Source of the DNA: an uncultured Bacteroidales bacterium | GTDB lineage: Bacteria > Bacteroidota > Bacteroidia > Bacteroidales > UBA932 | DNA: 64,000 nt | Assembly (NCBI GenBank): GCA_949286415.1 | Contig: CASEBV010000005.1 | Span: 51,592-115,591 of the forward strand | Reading direction: 5' to 3' | Shown here: positions 8,185-15,620 of the stretch, piece by piece | Numbering within the stretch: position 1 is the stretch's first letter | How the letters are laid out: each line of letters opens with the position of its first letter | The notes under the pieces: model-generated | What the model was told of the DNA's origin: nothing | The model's input: only the letters and a program-made list of their open reading frames with translations | Database searches by the model: none | Program-made: the position numbers and the translations under genes

Positions 8185-8256
8185 GCGCCCGGCGGAGACC
8201 AAAAATGCTGTCCACCGGGCGCGGTTTTGCGGGGTTTTCGTGCCCGACGGCATTTT
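8185..8256 (+). repeat. Hairpin element, copy B
   Basis: This 72-nt plus-strand segment aligns gap-free with the reverse complement of 5219-5290 (about 61 of 72 identical by eye). GCGCCCGGCGGA and TCCACCGGGCGC pair with one mismatch into a strong hairpin with a short A-rich loop, followed by GGTTTTGC and a GCCCGACGGCATTTT tail. It sits between the thiE start and the tetR promoter and ends 22 bp before the TTG box, so it could also insulate the two divergent units. Confidence 0.75.
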
Positions 8257-8278
8257 CTTCTCATTTTTCTCATTTTCA

Positions 8279-8310
8279 TTGACATCATATCAATTAAAAA
8301 ACTATATTTG
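8279..8310 (+). promoter_or_regulatory. Bacteroidota-type promoter of the tetR-efflux operon
   Basis: TTG (8279-8281, within TTGACA) and TATATTTG (8303-8310) are 21 bp apart, matching the TTTG/TAnnTTTG promoter of Bacteroidota. Transcription would start near 8317, so the palindromic operators just downstream lie at the start site. Confidence 0.7.
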
Positions 8311-8318
8311 CACAGGTA

Positions 8319-8345
8319 TTAACAATACTGTTAAACAATATTGTT
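8319..8345 (+). promoter_or_regulatory. Twin palindromic operators, probable TetR sites
   Basis: TTAACAATACTGTTAA (8319-8334) is a near-perfect palindrome and AACAATATTGTT (8334-8345) a perfect 12-bp one; the two abut. Their position, directly after the promoter and ahead of a tetR gene, is the usual place for autorepression by a TetR dimer. Which of the two binds the repressor cannot be told from sequence. Confidence 0.6.
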
Positions 8346-8352
8346 AAACACA

Positions 8353-8424
8353 TCTGTGAATATAAACATATCTGTGAATATGGAGACATTTGTGAATAAG
8401 GGGAAATCTGAGAATATGGAGAGC
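8353..8424 (+). repeat. Four 18-bp tandem repeats at the tetR 5' end
   Basis: TCTGTGAATAT-like cores occur at 8353, 8371, 8389 (TTTGTGAATAA) and 8407 (TCTGAGAATAT), exactly 18 bp apart. They form the leader, or in the frame opened by TTG 8341, a six-residue repeat of the type SVNINI/SVNMET/FVNKGK/SENMES. Copy-number change would keep frame but alter the distance between operator and gene. Confidence 0.8.
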
Positions 8425-9045
8425 CGGGAGCCGAAGCACAAGGAGCAGGCAATAATGGAAGCGGCTGAGGAACTTTTTCTTGAGATGGGATACAATCAGG
8501 CCACGACCACCCTGATTGCGAAAAGGGCCGGGGTCACGCATGCCATGCTCCATTATTATTTCAGGACCAAGGAACATGTCTTCATGAAGGTGCTGGAGAA
8601 GATTCTCGGAGAACTGATGCAGTCGTTCCGTCCTGTGATGTCCAGGGACGAACCTTTCTGGGAGACCCTTGAAAAAGGTATTTCAACTCATTTTGATTTC
8701 CTTGCGGAGCATCCGCGCTTTGTCCCATTCCTCTATGACACGATGATTCACAATCCCGAACTCATAGACCGCATGAAGGAGAATTTCCTTCCGGTCATGG
8801 AGAGAGTGTTCAAGTTCCATGTCGGACGGATACAGGAAGAGATTGCAAGCGGCAGAATCTGCCGGATAGACCCGGTGCAGCTGATGGCAGACATTGTGAC
8901 CCTGAACCTGTCCGCATTCCTGCTGATGCCTGTGGCCGGCAGGCTGACCGGAGTCGCCCCGGACGCACTTGATAATCCGTTCCTTGAGGCCCGGAAGGCT
9001 GAAATAATAGCCCTTGTCAGATACAGGCTGTACGGGAAGCTCTGA
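8416..9045 (+). CDS. TetR/AcrR-family transcriptional repressor
   Basis: A DNA-binding repressor of about 209 residues. The N-terminus has the classic TetR helix-turn-helix: KEQAIMEAAEELFLEMGYN, then TTLIAKRAGVTHAMLHYYF and KEHVFMKVLEKIL; the rest is an all-helical ligand-binding domain. ATG 8416 is preferred because AGGGGA lies about 12 bp upstream and the start matches the family; ATG 8380 or TTG 8341 would add residues coded by the 18-bp repeats. It heads an operon for a TolC/membrane-fusion/ABC efflux system, so it most likely represses that operon through the palindromes at 8319-8345 and is relieved by an exported compound. Confidence 0.88.
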   Translation: MESREPKHKEQAIMEAAEELFLEMGYNQATTTLIAKRAGVTHAMLHYYFRTKEHVFMKVLEKILGELMQSFRPVMSRDEPFWETLEKGISTHFDFLAEHPRFVPFLYDTMIHNPELIDRMKENFLPVMERVFKFHVGRIQEEIASGRICRIDPVQLMADIVTLNLSAFLLMPVAGRLTGVAPDALDNPFLEARKAEIIALVRYRLYGKL

Positions 9046-9077
9046 TGTCCGGGGCAAAGCGGATGTAATCCTGCGAT

Positions 9078-9133
9078 ATGACAGTTTCTGCTATATAACA
9101 GTTATGAGTATGTAATATGACAGTTATGAGTAT
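9078..9133 (+). repeat. Direct repeats around the tolC start codon
   Basis: ATAACAGTTATGAGTAT (9095-9111) recurs as ATGACAGTTATGAGTAT (9117-9133), 22 bp apart, and a weaker copy begins at 9078 (ATGACAGTT). The last copy contains the tolC ATG; the middle one creates the three-codon ORF ATG-AGT-ATG-TAA just upstream. ATAACAGTTAT is itself palindromic around one base. A local duplication of the initiation region, or a second regulator site, would explain it. Confidence 0.6.
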
Positions 9134-10400
9134 TGTGAAAAAACTTGAATACATTGCTGCTCTGCTGCTTGCCTCTCTGGCCCTCCAGCGGCAGGCCGGG
9201 GCGCAGGTGACAATCGACAGCTGCATGAGGATGGCGAGGGAGAATTATCCGCAGATCCGGCAGCTCAATCTCATAGAGGAGGCTTCCCGCTATGAGATTG
9301 CATCCATTGCGAAGTCCTGGCTCCCGCATCTGAACATCTCCGGCAAGGCCACATATCAGTCCGATGTGGTGGAGATGCCGTTCGACATCCAGGGGTTCAC
9401 ATTTGACCTGCCTCATGACCAGTATTCCCTTGTCGGGGAAATCAGCCAGACCATCTGGGACGGCGGCACGACCGGAAGCCAGAAGGATGTGGCTGCGTCC
9501 GGTGCCAGGGTGCAGAAGGAGCAGGTGGAGGTTTCCCTCTATGCGATAAATGAGAGGGTGGAAAAAATATTCCTCGGGATTCTGCTCTATGACGGACAGC
9601 TGAAGCAGAACGGCATATTGATGCAAAGCCTGGAGAGAAATGCGCGGCAGGCACAGGCATGCATCGAGAGCGGCACGGCCTACCGTTCCGACCTTGAGAT
9701 GATAGAGGTGAATATCCTCAATTGCGAGCAGCAGAGGGAGGAACTGGAGAAAGACCGCAGCACATATGTGGCAATGCTTGAAAAGTTCACGGGAACCAGT
9801 CTCGCAGGGCAGGAATTCGTTGTGCCGGATGAAAACGCAGACTGGCTCATGCGGGATGACATCCTGAGGCCTGAGCTCGGCCTGTATGACGCCCAGCTTC
9901 AGCAGCAGGAGGCCATGGTCCGCCAGCTCAACTCGAAAATCTCCCCGAAATTTTCCCTTTCCCTGCAGGGTGGGGTCGGACGGCCGGGCCTGAACATATT
10001 GGAAAATACTTTCCAGCCGTACTGGACGGCAGGAGTCAGGATGTCCTGGGACATAGGCGCCCTGTATACGAGAAAGGATGAGAAGCGCAAGCTTGACGCC
10101 CAGATCAGGAAAATAGAGTCGGACAGGGAGACATTCCTGTTCAATACCGGGCTTGATGCCGCCCAGATGAGGAGTTCCGTCGACAAGGCAAGGGCTCTGC
10201 TGGAGCGAGACAAGAAAATAATAGCACTGAGGGAATCGATCCGTTCCGCCGGCGAGGAGCAGTACCGCAACGGTGTCATCACCATGACTGACCTGATGTC
10301 CAGGATAGACGACGAATACAATGCCAGGGTGGCCGAGTCCATCCACAGAATCCAGCTCCTCATGGCCATCTACGACCTCAGGAACTGTATGGGATACTGA
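9117..10400 (+). CDS. TolC-family outer membrane efflux protein
   Basis: A 427-residue outer membrane channel subunit with a cleavable signal peptide (LEYIAALLLASLALQRQAGAQ). The remainder is long amphipathic helices rich in Gln, Glu and Arg with two short beta segments (SWLPHLNISGKATYQSD and SKISPKFSLSLQGGVG), the repeated plan of TolC/OEP proteins. It forms trimers connecting the membrane-fusion protein to the outside. It lies 71 bp after tetR and before the membrane-fusion gene of the same operon. The N-terminus could also be read from the internal ATG four codons on. Confidence 0.88.
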   Translation: MTVMSIVKKLEYIAALLLASLALQRQAGAQVTIDSCMRMARENYPQIRQLNLIEEASRYEIASIAKSWLPHLNISGKATYQSDVVEMPFDIQGFTFDLPHDQYSLVGEISQTIWDGGTTGSQKDVAASGARVQKEQVEVSLYAINERVEKIFLGILLYDGQLKQNGILMQSLERNARQAQACIESGTAYRSDLEMIEVNILNCEQQREELEKDRSTYVAMLEKFTGTSLAGQEFVVPDENADWLMRDDILRPELGLYDAQLQQQEAMVRQLNSKISPKFSLSLQGGVGRPGLNILENTFQPYWTAGVRMSWDIGALYTRKDEKRKLDAQIRKIESDRETFLFNTGLDAAQMRSSVDKARALLERDKKIIALRESIRSAGEEQYRNGVITMTDLMSRIDDEYNARVAESIHRIQLLMAIYDLRNCMGY

Positions 10401-10434
10401 TAAGAATTTGTACTGTTATAACCATCTGCATTGG

Positions 10435-10541
10435 CCGGACATGAAAAGGTCCGTGCCGGCGTGGCCGCCCGTGGCCTCGTGAACGGGCGGGACCCGCGCC
10501 CGCGTGGGAGGGATTTACCGCACGGACCTTTTTATGTCCGG
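10435..10541. repeat. 107-nt structure closed by a 22-bp inverted repeat
   Basis: The 22 nt at 10435-10456 (CCGGACATG...GTCCGTGC) pair with 10520-10541 with a single G.U. The 63-nt interior is very GC-rich and contains a perfect 8-bp inner stem CCGCCCGT/ACGGGCGG. The right arm carries five T after GCACGGACC, so transcription from the left could also pause or end here. It sits between tolC and the membrane-fusion gene, within one operon, and has no coding function. The length of the arms is more than an ordinary terminator needs. Confidence 0.75.
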
Positions 10542-10575
10542 TGCGCCAAAGGATAAACCGTTAAAATTATATTTT

Positions 10576-11478
10576 ATGAAATCACATGCAGTCAATGCGG
10601 CGCTGGCCGCCGCTGCTCTCCTTTCCGCCGCCGGATGCGGCATGAGGGAACCTGATTACGATGCCTGCGGACAGATAAATGCGACGGAGGTGATTGTTTC
10701 TGCGGAAAGCAGCGGAAGAATCATCCGCTTTTCTGTCACGGAAGGAGACAGGCTGAAGGCCGGCGAATGTGCCGGGCAGATAGATTCCGTGCAGACATGG
10801 CTCCAGAAAGAGGAATTGCTCAGCAGGAAGAAAAGCGCGGAAGTGAAGCTTGTGGACATAGAATGCCAGACCCGCGCCCAGTATGCCCGGTTAGAGAATC
10901 TGAGAAACGAGCTGAAGCGTTCCCGTGACCTGCTTGAAAAAGATGCCGGGACACAGAAACAGGTCGATGACCTCGAGTCGGAAATCAGTGTCCTGGAAGG
11001 GCAGATAGCCGCTGCGGAACAGAATTACAGTCAGAACAACGAGAGTGTCAGAGCCGAGATGGCCACTCTTGATGTCCAGATTGCCCAGGCCGGGGACAAG
11101 CTCAGGAAATGCCGGATAATTGCTCCCGTTTCGGGGACAGTCCTTGAGAAATATGCCGAGGAAGGGGAGAGCGTCACTTCCGGACGGCAGTTGTTCAAAA
11201 TCGCAGACATGGACAATCTCTATGTCAAGGCATACTTCTCTTCGGCCCGGCTTGCGGACCTTCATGTCGGGAACACGGTGAAAGTCATTCCGGACGACGG
11301 GACTGCAAAGCCGGCGGAGTACGAAGGCAGGGTGACATGGATTTCCGATGAGGCAGAATTCACCCCGAAAAACATCCAGACCCGTGATGAGCGGGCTGAC
11401 CTCGTATATGCGGTAAAGGTGGCGGTCAGGAATGACGGCGGCCTCAGGCTCGGGATGTACGCCTATGTCGTCATTTAG
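10576..11478 (+). CDS. HlyD/RND-type membrane fusion lipoprotein of the efflux system
   Basis: About 300 residues from ATG 10576; the open frame from 10504 runs through the inverted repeat and is not used as start. The signal ALAAAALLSAAGC is a lipobox, so Cys is probably lipidated and the protein anchored in the inner membrane facing the periplasm. Then follow a biotinyl-lipoyl half (VSAESSGRIIRFSVTEGDRLKAG), a long coiled coil (residues about 75-165), the second lipoyl half (CRIIAPVSGTVLEKYAEEGE) and a beta-barrel. It bridges the ABC permease and TolC. Family resemblance is to YbhG-like proteins, fitting the ABC genes downstream. Confidence 0.87.
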   Translation: MKSHAVNAALAAAALLSAAGCGMREPDYDACGQINATEVIVSAESSGRIIRFSVTEGDRLKAGECAGQIDSVQTWLQKEELLSRKKSAEVKLVDIECQTRAQYARLENLRNELKRSRDLLEKDAGTQKQVDDLESEISVLEGQIAAAEQNYSQNNESVRAEMATLDVQIAQAGDKLRKCRIIAPVSGTVLEKYAEEGESVTSGRQLFKIADMDNLYVKAYFSSARLADLHVGNTVKVIPDDGTAKPAEYEGRVTWISDEAEFTPKNIQTRDERADLVYAVKVAVRNDGGLRLGMYAYVVI

Positions 11479-11536
11479 TCATTGTCTCCGTCAGAAATAA
11501 TTGCAGGCTAAGGGAAATAATTTCAGGTTAAGAAAA

Positions 11537-12487
11537 ATGAATGCCATAGAAATAGACAGCATATCCAAGAGCTATGGGGAAGCCAGGGCTCTGCGGGATG
11601 TCTCCCTGACAGTGAATCAGGGCGAAATCTTCGGCCTGATAGGTCCTGACGGGGCGGGGAAGACCACCCTGTTCCGCATCATGACCACCCTGATGCTGGC
11701 TGATTCCGGTTCCGGAAAAGTCTGCGGACTGGACATAGTGAAGGACTTTGCCCGTCTGCGACGCATCATAGGATATATGCCCGGCCGGTTTTCCCTCTAT
11801 CAGGACCTGAGCGTCAGGGAGAACCTGGACTATTTTGCCACTCTCTTCGGAACCACCGTCAGGGACAATTATGAAAATATAAAGGAAATATATTCTCAGA
11901 TAGAACCGTTCGCAGACCGCAGGGCCGGGAAACTCTCCGGCGGCATGAAGCAGAAGCTGGCACTCTGCTGTGCCCTCGTGCACAAGCCTTCGGTCCTGTT
12001 CCTGGACGAGCCGACCACTGGCGTGGATGCCGTCAGCCGCAAGGATTTCTGGACAATGCTCGCCAGAATCAAGTCTTCGGGGGTGACGGTGTTCGTCTCC
12101 ACCCCATATATGGATGAGGCGGCGATGTGTGACAGGCTTGCCCTCATAAGGGACGGCGTTATAATAGGGACGGGCACTCCGGAAGAAATCATTTCCGGAT
12201 TTCCGTTCAGGCTGCTTTCAGTAAAGGGAAGACGGATGTATCCGCTCCTGAAGCAGCTCCGGAAAACGGACGGTGTCATAAGCTGCTTTTCTTTCGGGGA
12301 CTCCCATCATGTGACATATAATCCGGAAGTAACCGGAAAAGACCGGGTTCTTGCCGGACTTGCTGAAGCCGGCTTCCCAGACTGTACGGCAAGGGAAATC
12401 AGCCCCGGGATAGAGGACTGCTTCATGTGGCTCTCTCACGGAGGTGATAGTGACAGGCAGGCTGGGGCAGGAATGCAGCAATTATAA
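11537..12487 (+). CDS. ABC transporter ATP-binding protein 1 (YbhF N-half-like)
   Basis: A cytoplasmic nucleotide-binding subunit of about 316 residues; ATG 11537 gives MNAIEIDSISKSYGEARALR, the normal start. Walker A is GPDGAGKTT, the signature LSGGMKQKL, Walker B VLFLDEPTTGVD. The Q-loop reads GYMPGRFSLY, with Gly where the conserved Gln belongs, and the H-loop reads FVSTPYMDEA, with Pro instead of His. These deviations leave its own ATP site probably poor at hydrolysis, while its LSGGM signature can complete the site of the partner. It pairs with the next gene; in E. coli YbhF the two are fused in one chain. The C-terminal 80 residues are a regulatory extension. Confidence 0.87.
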   Translation: MNAIEIDSISKSYGEARALRDVSLTVNQGEIFGLIGPDGAGKTTLFRIMTTLMLADSGSGKVCGLDIVKDFARLRRIIGYMPGRFSLYQDLSVRENLDYFATLFGTTVRDNYENIKEIYSQIEPFADRRAGKLSGGMKQKLALCCALVHKPSVLFLDEPTTGVDAVSRKDFWTMLARIKSSGVTVFVSTPYMDEAAMCDRLALIRDGVIIGTGTPEEIISGFPFRLLSVKGRRMYPLLKQLRKTDGVISCFSFGDSHHVTYNPEVTGKDRVLAGLAEAGFPDCTAREISPGIEDCFMWLSHGGDSDRQAGAGMQQL

Positions 12488-12539
12488 ATGTACTGGATGC
12501 ATTTCAAGGATATACGGGATTGTTAATTATGACTGGAAA

Positions 12540-13262
12540 ATGGACCGGAATGCAGTGGAAATAAGAAATCTCACAAAGAAATTCGGGGATTTCACGGCAG
12601 TGGACAATATCAGCTTCAATGTGCGGAAGGGAGAGATTTTCGGCTTTCTCGGGGCAAACGGGGCAGGCAAGACCACGGCCATGAGGATTCTGTGCGGCCT
12701 GAGCCTTCCGACGGCAGGTGAGGGTACGGTGGCCGGATACGACATCAACACGCAGCAGGAGAAAATCAAGAGACACATAGGTTACATGAGCCAGAAATTC
12801 TCCCTGTATCCTGACCTGACGGTGAGGGAGAATATCCGTCTTTTCGGAGGAATCTACGGGCTCCGCGACAGACAGATCCGGGAGAAGACCGATGCCCTGC
12901 TGGGAATGCTGGAGATGCAGTCTGAGAAAGACAGGTTCGCGGGGTCCCTTCCCCTGGGATGGAAGCAGAAACTGGCGTTCAGCATAGCCATGATTCATGA
13001 CCCTGAAATCATTTTCCTCGACGAGCCTACCGGAGGAGTCGACCCCGAGACGAGACGGCGGTTCTGGGAGATGATATATGATGCCTCCGAAAAGGGAACG
13101 ACGGTCTTTGTGACGACACACTATATGGACGAGGCCGAATACTGCGACCGGGTATCTGTCATGGTCGACGGGAGAATCGCGGCCCTTGATTCTCCTGAGA
13201 GACTGAAGTCGGCGTATGGGGCGGATAACATGGATGAGGTCTTCAGAATCATAGTCAGATGA
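12540..13262 (+). CDS. ABC transporter ATP-binding protein 2 (YbhF C-half-like)
   Basis: A 240-residue ATP-binding subunit read from ATG 12540 (MDRNAVEIRNLTKKFGDFTA); the frame is open further upstream but that stretch overlaps the preceding gene. Walker A GANGAGKTT, Q-loop GYMSQKFSLY, Walker B IIFLDEPTGGVD and H-loop VTTHYMDEA are all canonical, whereas the signature is SLPLGWKQKL instead of LSGGQ. It therefore complements ABC 1: one composite site would be canonical, the other degenerate. It overlaps the first permease gene by 4 bp (ATGA). Confidence 0.88.
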   Translation: MDRNAVEIRNLTKKFGDFTAVDNISFNVRKGEIFGFLGANGAGKTTAMRILCGLSLPTAGEGTVAGYDINTQQEKIKRHIGYMSQKFSLYPDLTVRENIRLFGGIYGLRDRQIREKTDALLGMLEMQSEKDRFAGSLPLGWKQKLAFSIAMIHDPEIIFLDEPTGGVDPETRRRFWEMIYDASEKGTTVFVTTHYMDEAEYCDRVSVMVDGRIAALDSPERLKSAYGADNMDEVFRIIVR

Positions 13263-14377
13263 AAGAGTTCACAGCATCGGTTGTAAAGGAGTTCCGGCAT
13301 ATCTTCCGGGACAGGCGGACCATACTCATAGCCATGGTGATGCCCGTGGTCCAGATTATCCTGTTCGGATTTGCCGTCAGCACGGAAGTCAATGATGTCC
13401 GTGTGGCAGTCTGCGGCGACCTGGCCGACCCTGCGGTGAGGAATCTCGTGGACCGGATAGACAACAACAGGTATCTCAGTGTATCCGGCAGCCTGTCCTC
13501 TCCTTCAGAAATCACCGGTGTCTTCAGAAGGAATGAGGCTGATGTCGCAGTATGCTTCGGACGGAATTTCGGGGAAAATCTCGCCCCTTCAGGCCGTGCG
13601 CAGGTCAGAATCATCGGCGACGGATCCGACCCGAATACTGCCCAGATGATAACCGGCTATCTCAAGGGAGTCATACAGTCGGAGCAGACTGACGCGGAAG
13701 TGGCCTTCGCCGGGGAGGGGGAGAGGAAAGCTTCGATGGCTCCCGTCGTCCAGCTTATGTACAATCCGGCCATGAAGTCTTCCTATAACTTCGTCCCGGG
13801 GGTCATGGGGCTCATCCTCATGCTGATATGTACGATGATGACATCAGTGTCCATAGTCAGGGAAAAGGAGACAGGTACTCTGGAGCTTCTGCTTGTCTCT
13901 CCGGTCAAGCCGCTTTGGATAATATTGAGCAAGATGATTCCATATCTGGTGCTCTCGGCAGTGAACTTCGCGACAATCCTGCTGCTGTCGCACTATGTGA
14001 TGGAAGTCCCGATAAACGGCAGCCTGCTGCTCCTGTGCTTTGCTGCGCTGGTCTTTGTGGTGACATCACTTGCCCTCGGCCTGCTCATTTCGGTGATATC
14101 CCCGAACCAGCGGACGGCTCTTCTTATCTGCGGCATGGGGCTCACAATGCCGACTATGATATTTTCCGGCATCATCTTCCCGTGCGAGAGCATGCCGGAA
14201 GTGCTGCAGTGGTTTTCCGACATAATCCCGGCCAAATGGTTCATAATCATTGTGAAGAAAGTCATGATACAGGGTACGGGCCTCGTCTCCGCGGCAAAGG
14301 AGATGACGATACTGGCCGGAATGGCGGCCCTGCTTCTGGCCGTGAGCATAAAGAGTTTCAGAACAAGACTTCAGTAA
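13259..14377 (+). CDS. ABC-2 type permease 1 (YbhS/YbhR-like)
   Basis: A 372-residue inner-membrane subunit with one N-terminal transmembrane helix (ILIAMVMPVVQIILFGFAVS), a soluble periplasmic domain of about 140 residues, and five further helices from residue 180 (PGVMGLILMLICTMMTSVSI, then the ABC-2 segment REKETGTLELLLVSPVKP). This is the layout of ABC2_membrane_3 proteins such as YbhS/YbhR. It forms a heterodimer with the following gene and is energised by the two ATPases; together with the fusion protein and TolC it should export hydrophobic compounds. The start overlaps the previous stop (ATGA). Confidence 0.9.
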   Translation: MKEFTASVVKEFRHIFRDRRTILIAMVMPVVQIILFGFAVSTEVNDVRVAVCGDLADPAVRNLVDRIDNNRYLSVSGSLSSPSEITGVFRRNEADVAVCFGRNFGENLAPSGRAQVRIIGDGSDPNTAQMITGYLKGVIQSEQTDAEVAFAGEGERKASMAPVVQLMYNPAMKSSYNFVPGVMGLILMLICTMMTSVSIVREKETGTLELLLVSPVKPLWIILSKMIPYLVLSAVNFATILLLSHYVMEVPINGSLLLLCFAALVFVVTSLALGLLISVISPNQRTALLICGMGLTMPTMIFSGIIFPCESMPEVLQWFSDIIPAKWFIIIVKKVMIQGTGLVSAAKEMTILAGMAALLLAVSIKSFRTRLQ

Positions 14378-14390
14378 GGGAGGACGGACT

Positions 14391-15536
14391 ATGTGGAAAT
14401 ATCTGCTTGAAAAGGAATTCAAACAATTTTTCAGGGACCCCGGGCTTCCCCGGATGGCCCTGATGTTTCCTGTGCTCATGATGCTGGTGTTCCCGTTTGC
14501 CGTGAGCATGGAGATAAGGAACATCAATCTGGCTGTAGTCGACAGCGACAGAAGCGAAGAATCATCCCGCCTTCTCGAAAAATGCACATCCTCCGGCTAT
14601 TTCCGCCTTGTGGCATTCTGCGGCAGTCCTGAGGAGGCGATGCGGCTGATGGATGAAAACAAGGCGGACGCCATCATCACGATAGCATCTGACTTCAGCG
14701 AGGAAATAGGCAACGGAAGCGGATTCCCGGTCGGGATAAAGGTCAATACTGTCAACGGTACACGGGGAAGCATAGCCTCCCAGTATCTCCAGAACTGCAT
14801 AATGATGTATCTCCAGGACAGGAATTCACGCGAAGCCGGCTCCTCCGTACAGTCCGCAGCCTCTGCTCCTGCCGCCCAATCCGTAGCCGCCGGACCTGCA
14901 ATAGATGTCTCTGAAAAATATTATTTCAATACCTACCTTGACTACAAGCTGTTCATGATACCAGCACTGATTGTCATAGGAATCACCATGATTACCGCCT
15001 TTCTCCCGTCCCTCAACATAGTCTCGGAGAAGGAGACAGGCACCATCGAGCAGATAAATGTCACGCCTGTGAGCAAGTCTGCCTTCATCATCTGCAAGAT
15101 GATACCTTATTGGGCGATAGCCTTTTTCGTCCTGACTGCCTGTCTTCTGATTGCCTGGGCCGTCTTCGGCTATGTGTGCCGGGGAAATGTGCTGTGGCTC
15201 TACCTTTATACCACCCTTGACATAATCGTGATGGCCGGGCTCGGACTTCTCATCTCCAACTACAGCAGCAATGCCCAGCAGGCCATGTTCGTCATCTGGT
15301 TCTTCGCCGTTATCTTCATGCTCATGAGCGGCATCTTCACACCGATAGCCTCCATGCCCGGCTGGGCGCAGGCTATCACATATCTCAATCCGATGCGGTA
15401 TTATGCCGACGCCATGCGCTCCGTCTATCTCAAGGGCAGCAGCCCCCTTGACATCTGGTACGATGCCGCCGGACTGGCTGCCATCGGTGCGGTCATGGTC
15501 GGCTGGGCAATCGCAAGCTACAGGAAGTCATCGTGA
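14391..15536 (+). CDS. ABC-2 type permease 2 (YbhS/YbhR-like)
   Basis: A 381-residue paralogue of the preceding permease with the same plan: N-terminal helix (MALMFPVLMMLVFPFAVSME), periplasmic domain with VNTVNGTRGSIASQYLQ, and a C-terminal membrane domain starting PALIVIGITMITAFLP with NIVSEKETGTIEQINVTPVS. A low-complexity Ala/Ser stretch (about residues 145-168) sits before the second helix. GGGAGG-like sequence precedes the ATG by about 10 bp. It is the last gene of the tetR efflux operon; no clear terminator follows in the 84 bp before the next gene. Confidence 0.9.
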   Translation: MWKYLLEKEFKQFFRDPGLPRMALMFPVLMMLVFPFAVSMEIRNINLAVVDSDRSEESSRLLEKCTSSGYFRLVAFCGSPEEAMRLMDENKADAIITIASDFSEEIGNGSGFPVGIKVNTVNGTRGSIASQYLQNCIMMYLQDRNSREAGSSVQSAASAPAAQSVAAGPAIDVSEKYYFNTYLDYKLFMIPALIVIGITMITAFLPSLNIVSEKETGTIEQINVTPVSKSAFIICKMIPYWAIAFFVLTACLLIAWAVFGYVCRGNVLWLYLYTTLDIIVMAGLGLLISNYSSNAQQAMFVIWFFAVIFMLMSGIFTPIASMPGWAQAITYLNPMRYYADAMRSVYLKGSSPLDIWYDAAGLAAIGAVMVGWAIASYRKSS

Positions 15537-15620
15537 GACATGACATTTTGGAAAAAATCGTTAAATTTGAAGCAATTGTGTGCATCTGCCATGGTTAAGG
15601 CGCTTTGATAATGGAATACG

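Noticed and set aside
8083..8300. TPP riboswitch upstream of thiE
   Set aside because: No CTGAGA-type or ACC-TGAT...GCCAGCG-type conserved blocks are present on the minus strand before the thiE start.
9102..10346. Long antisense reading frame (414 codons) opposite tolC
   Set aside because: It lacks any domain pattern and is the shadow of a GC-rich coding strand; the plus-strand TolC protein is unmistakable.
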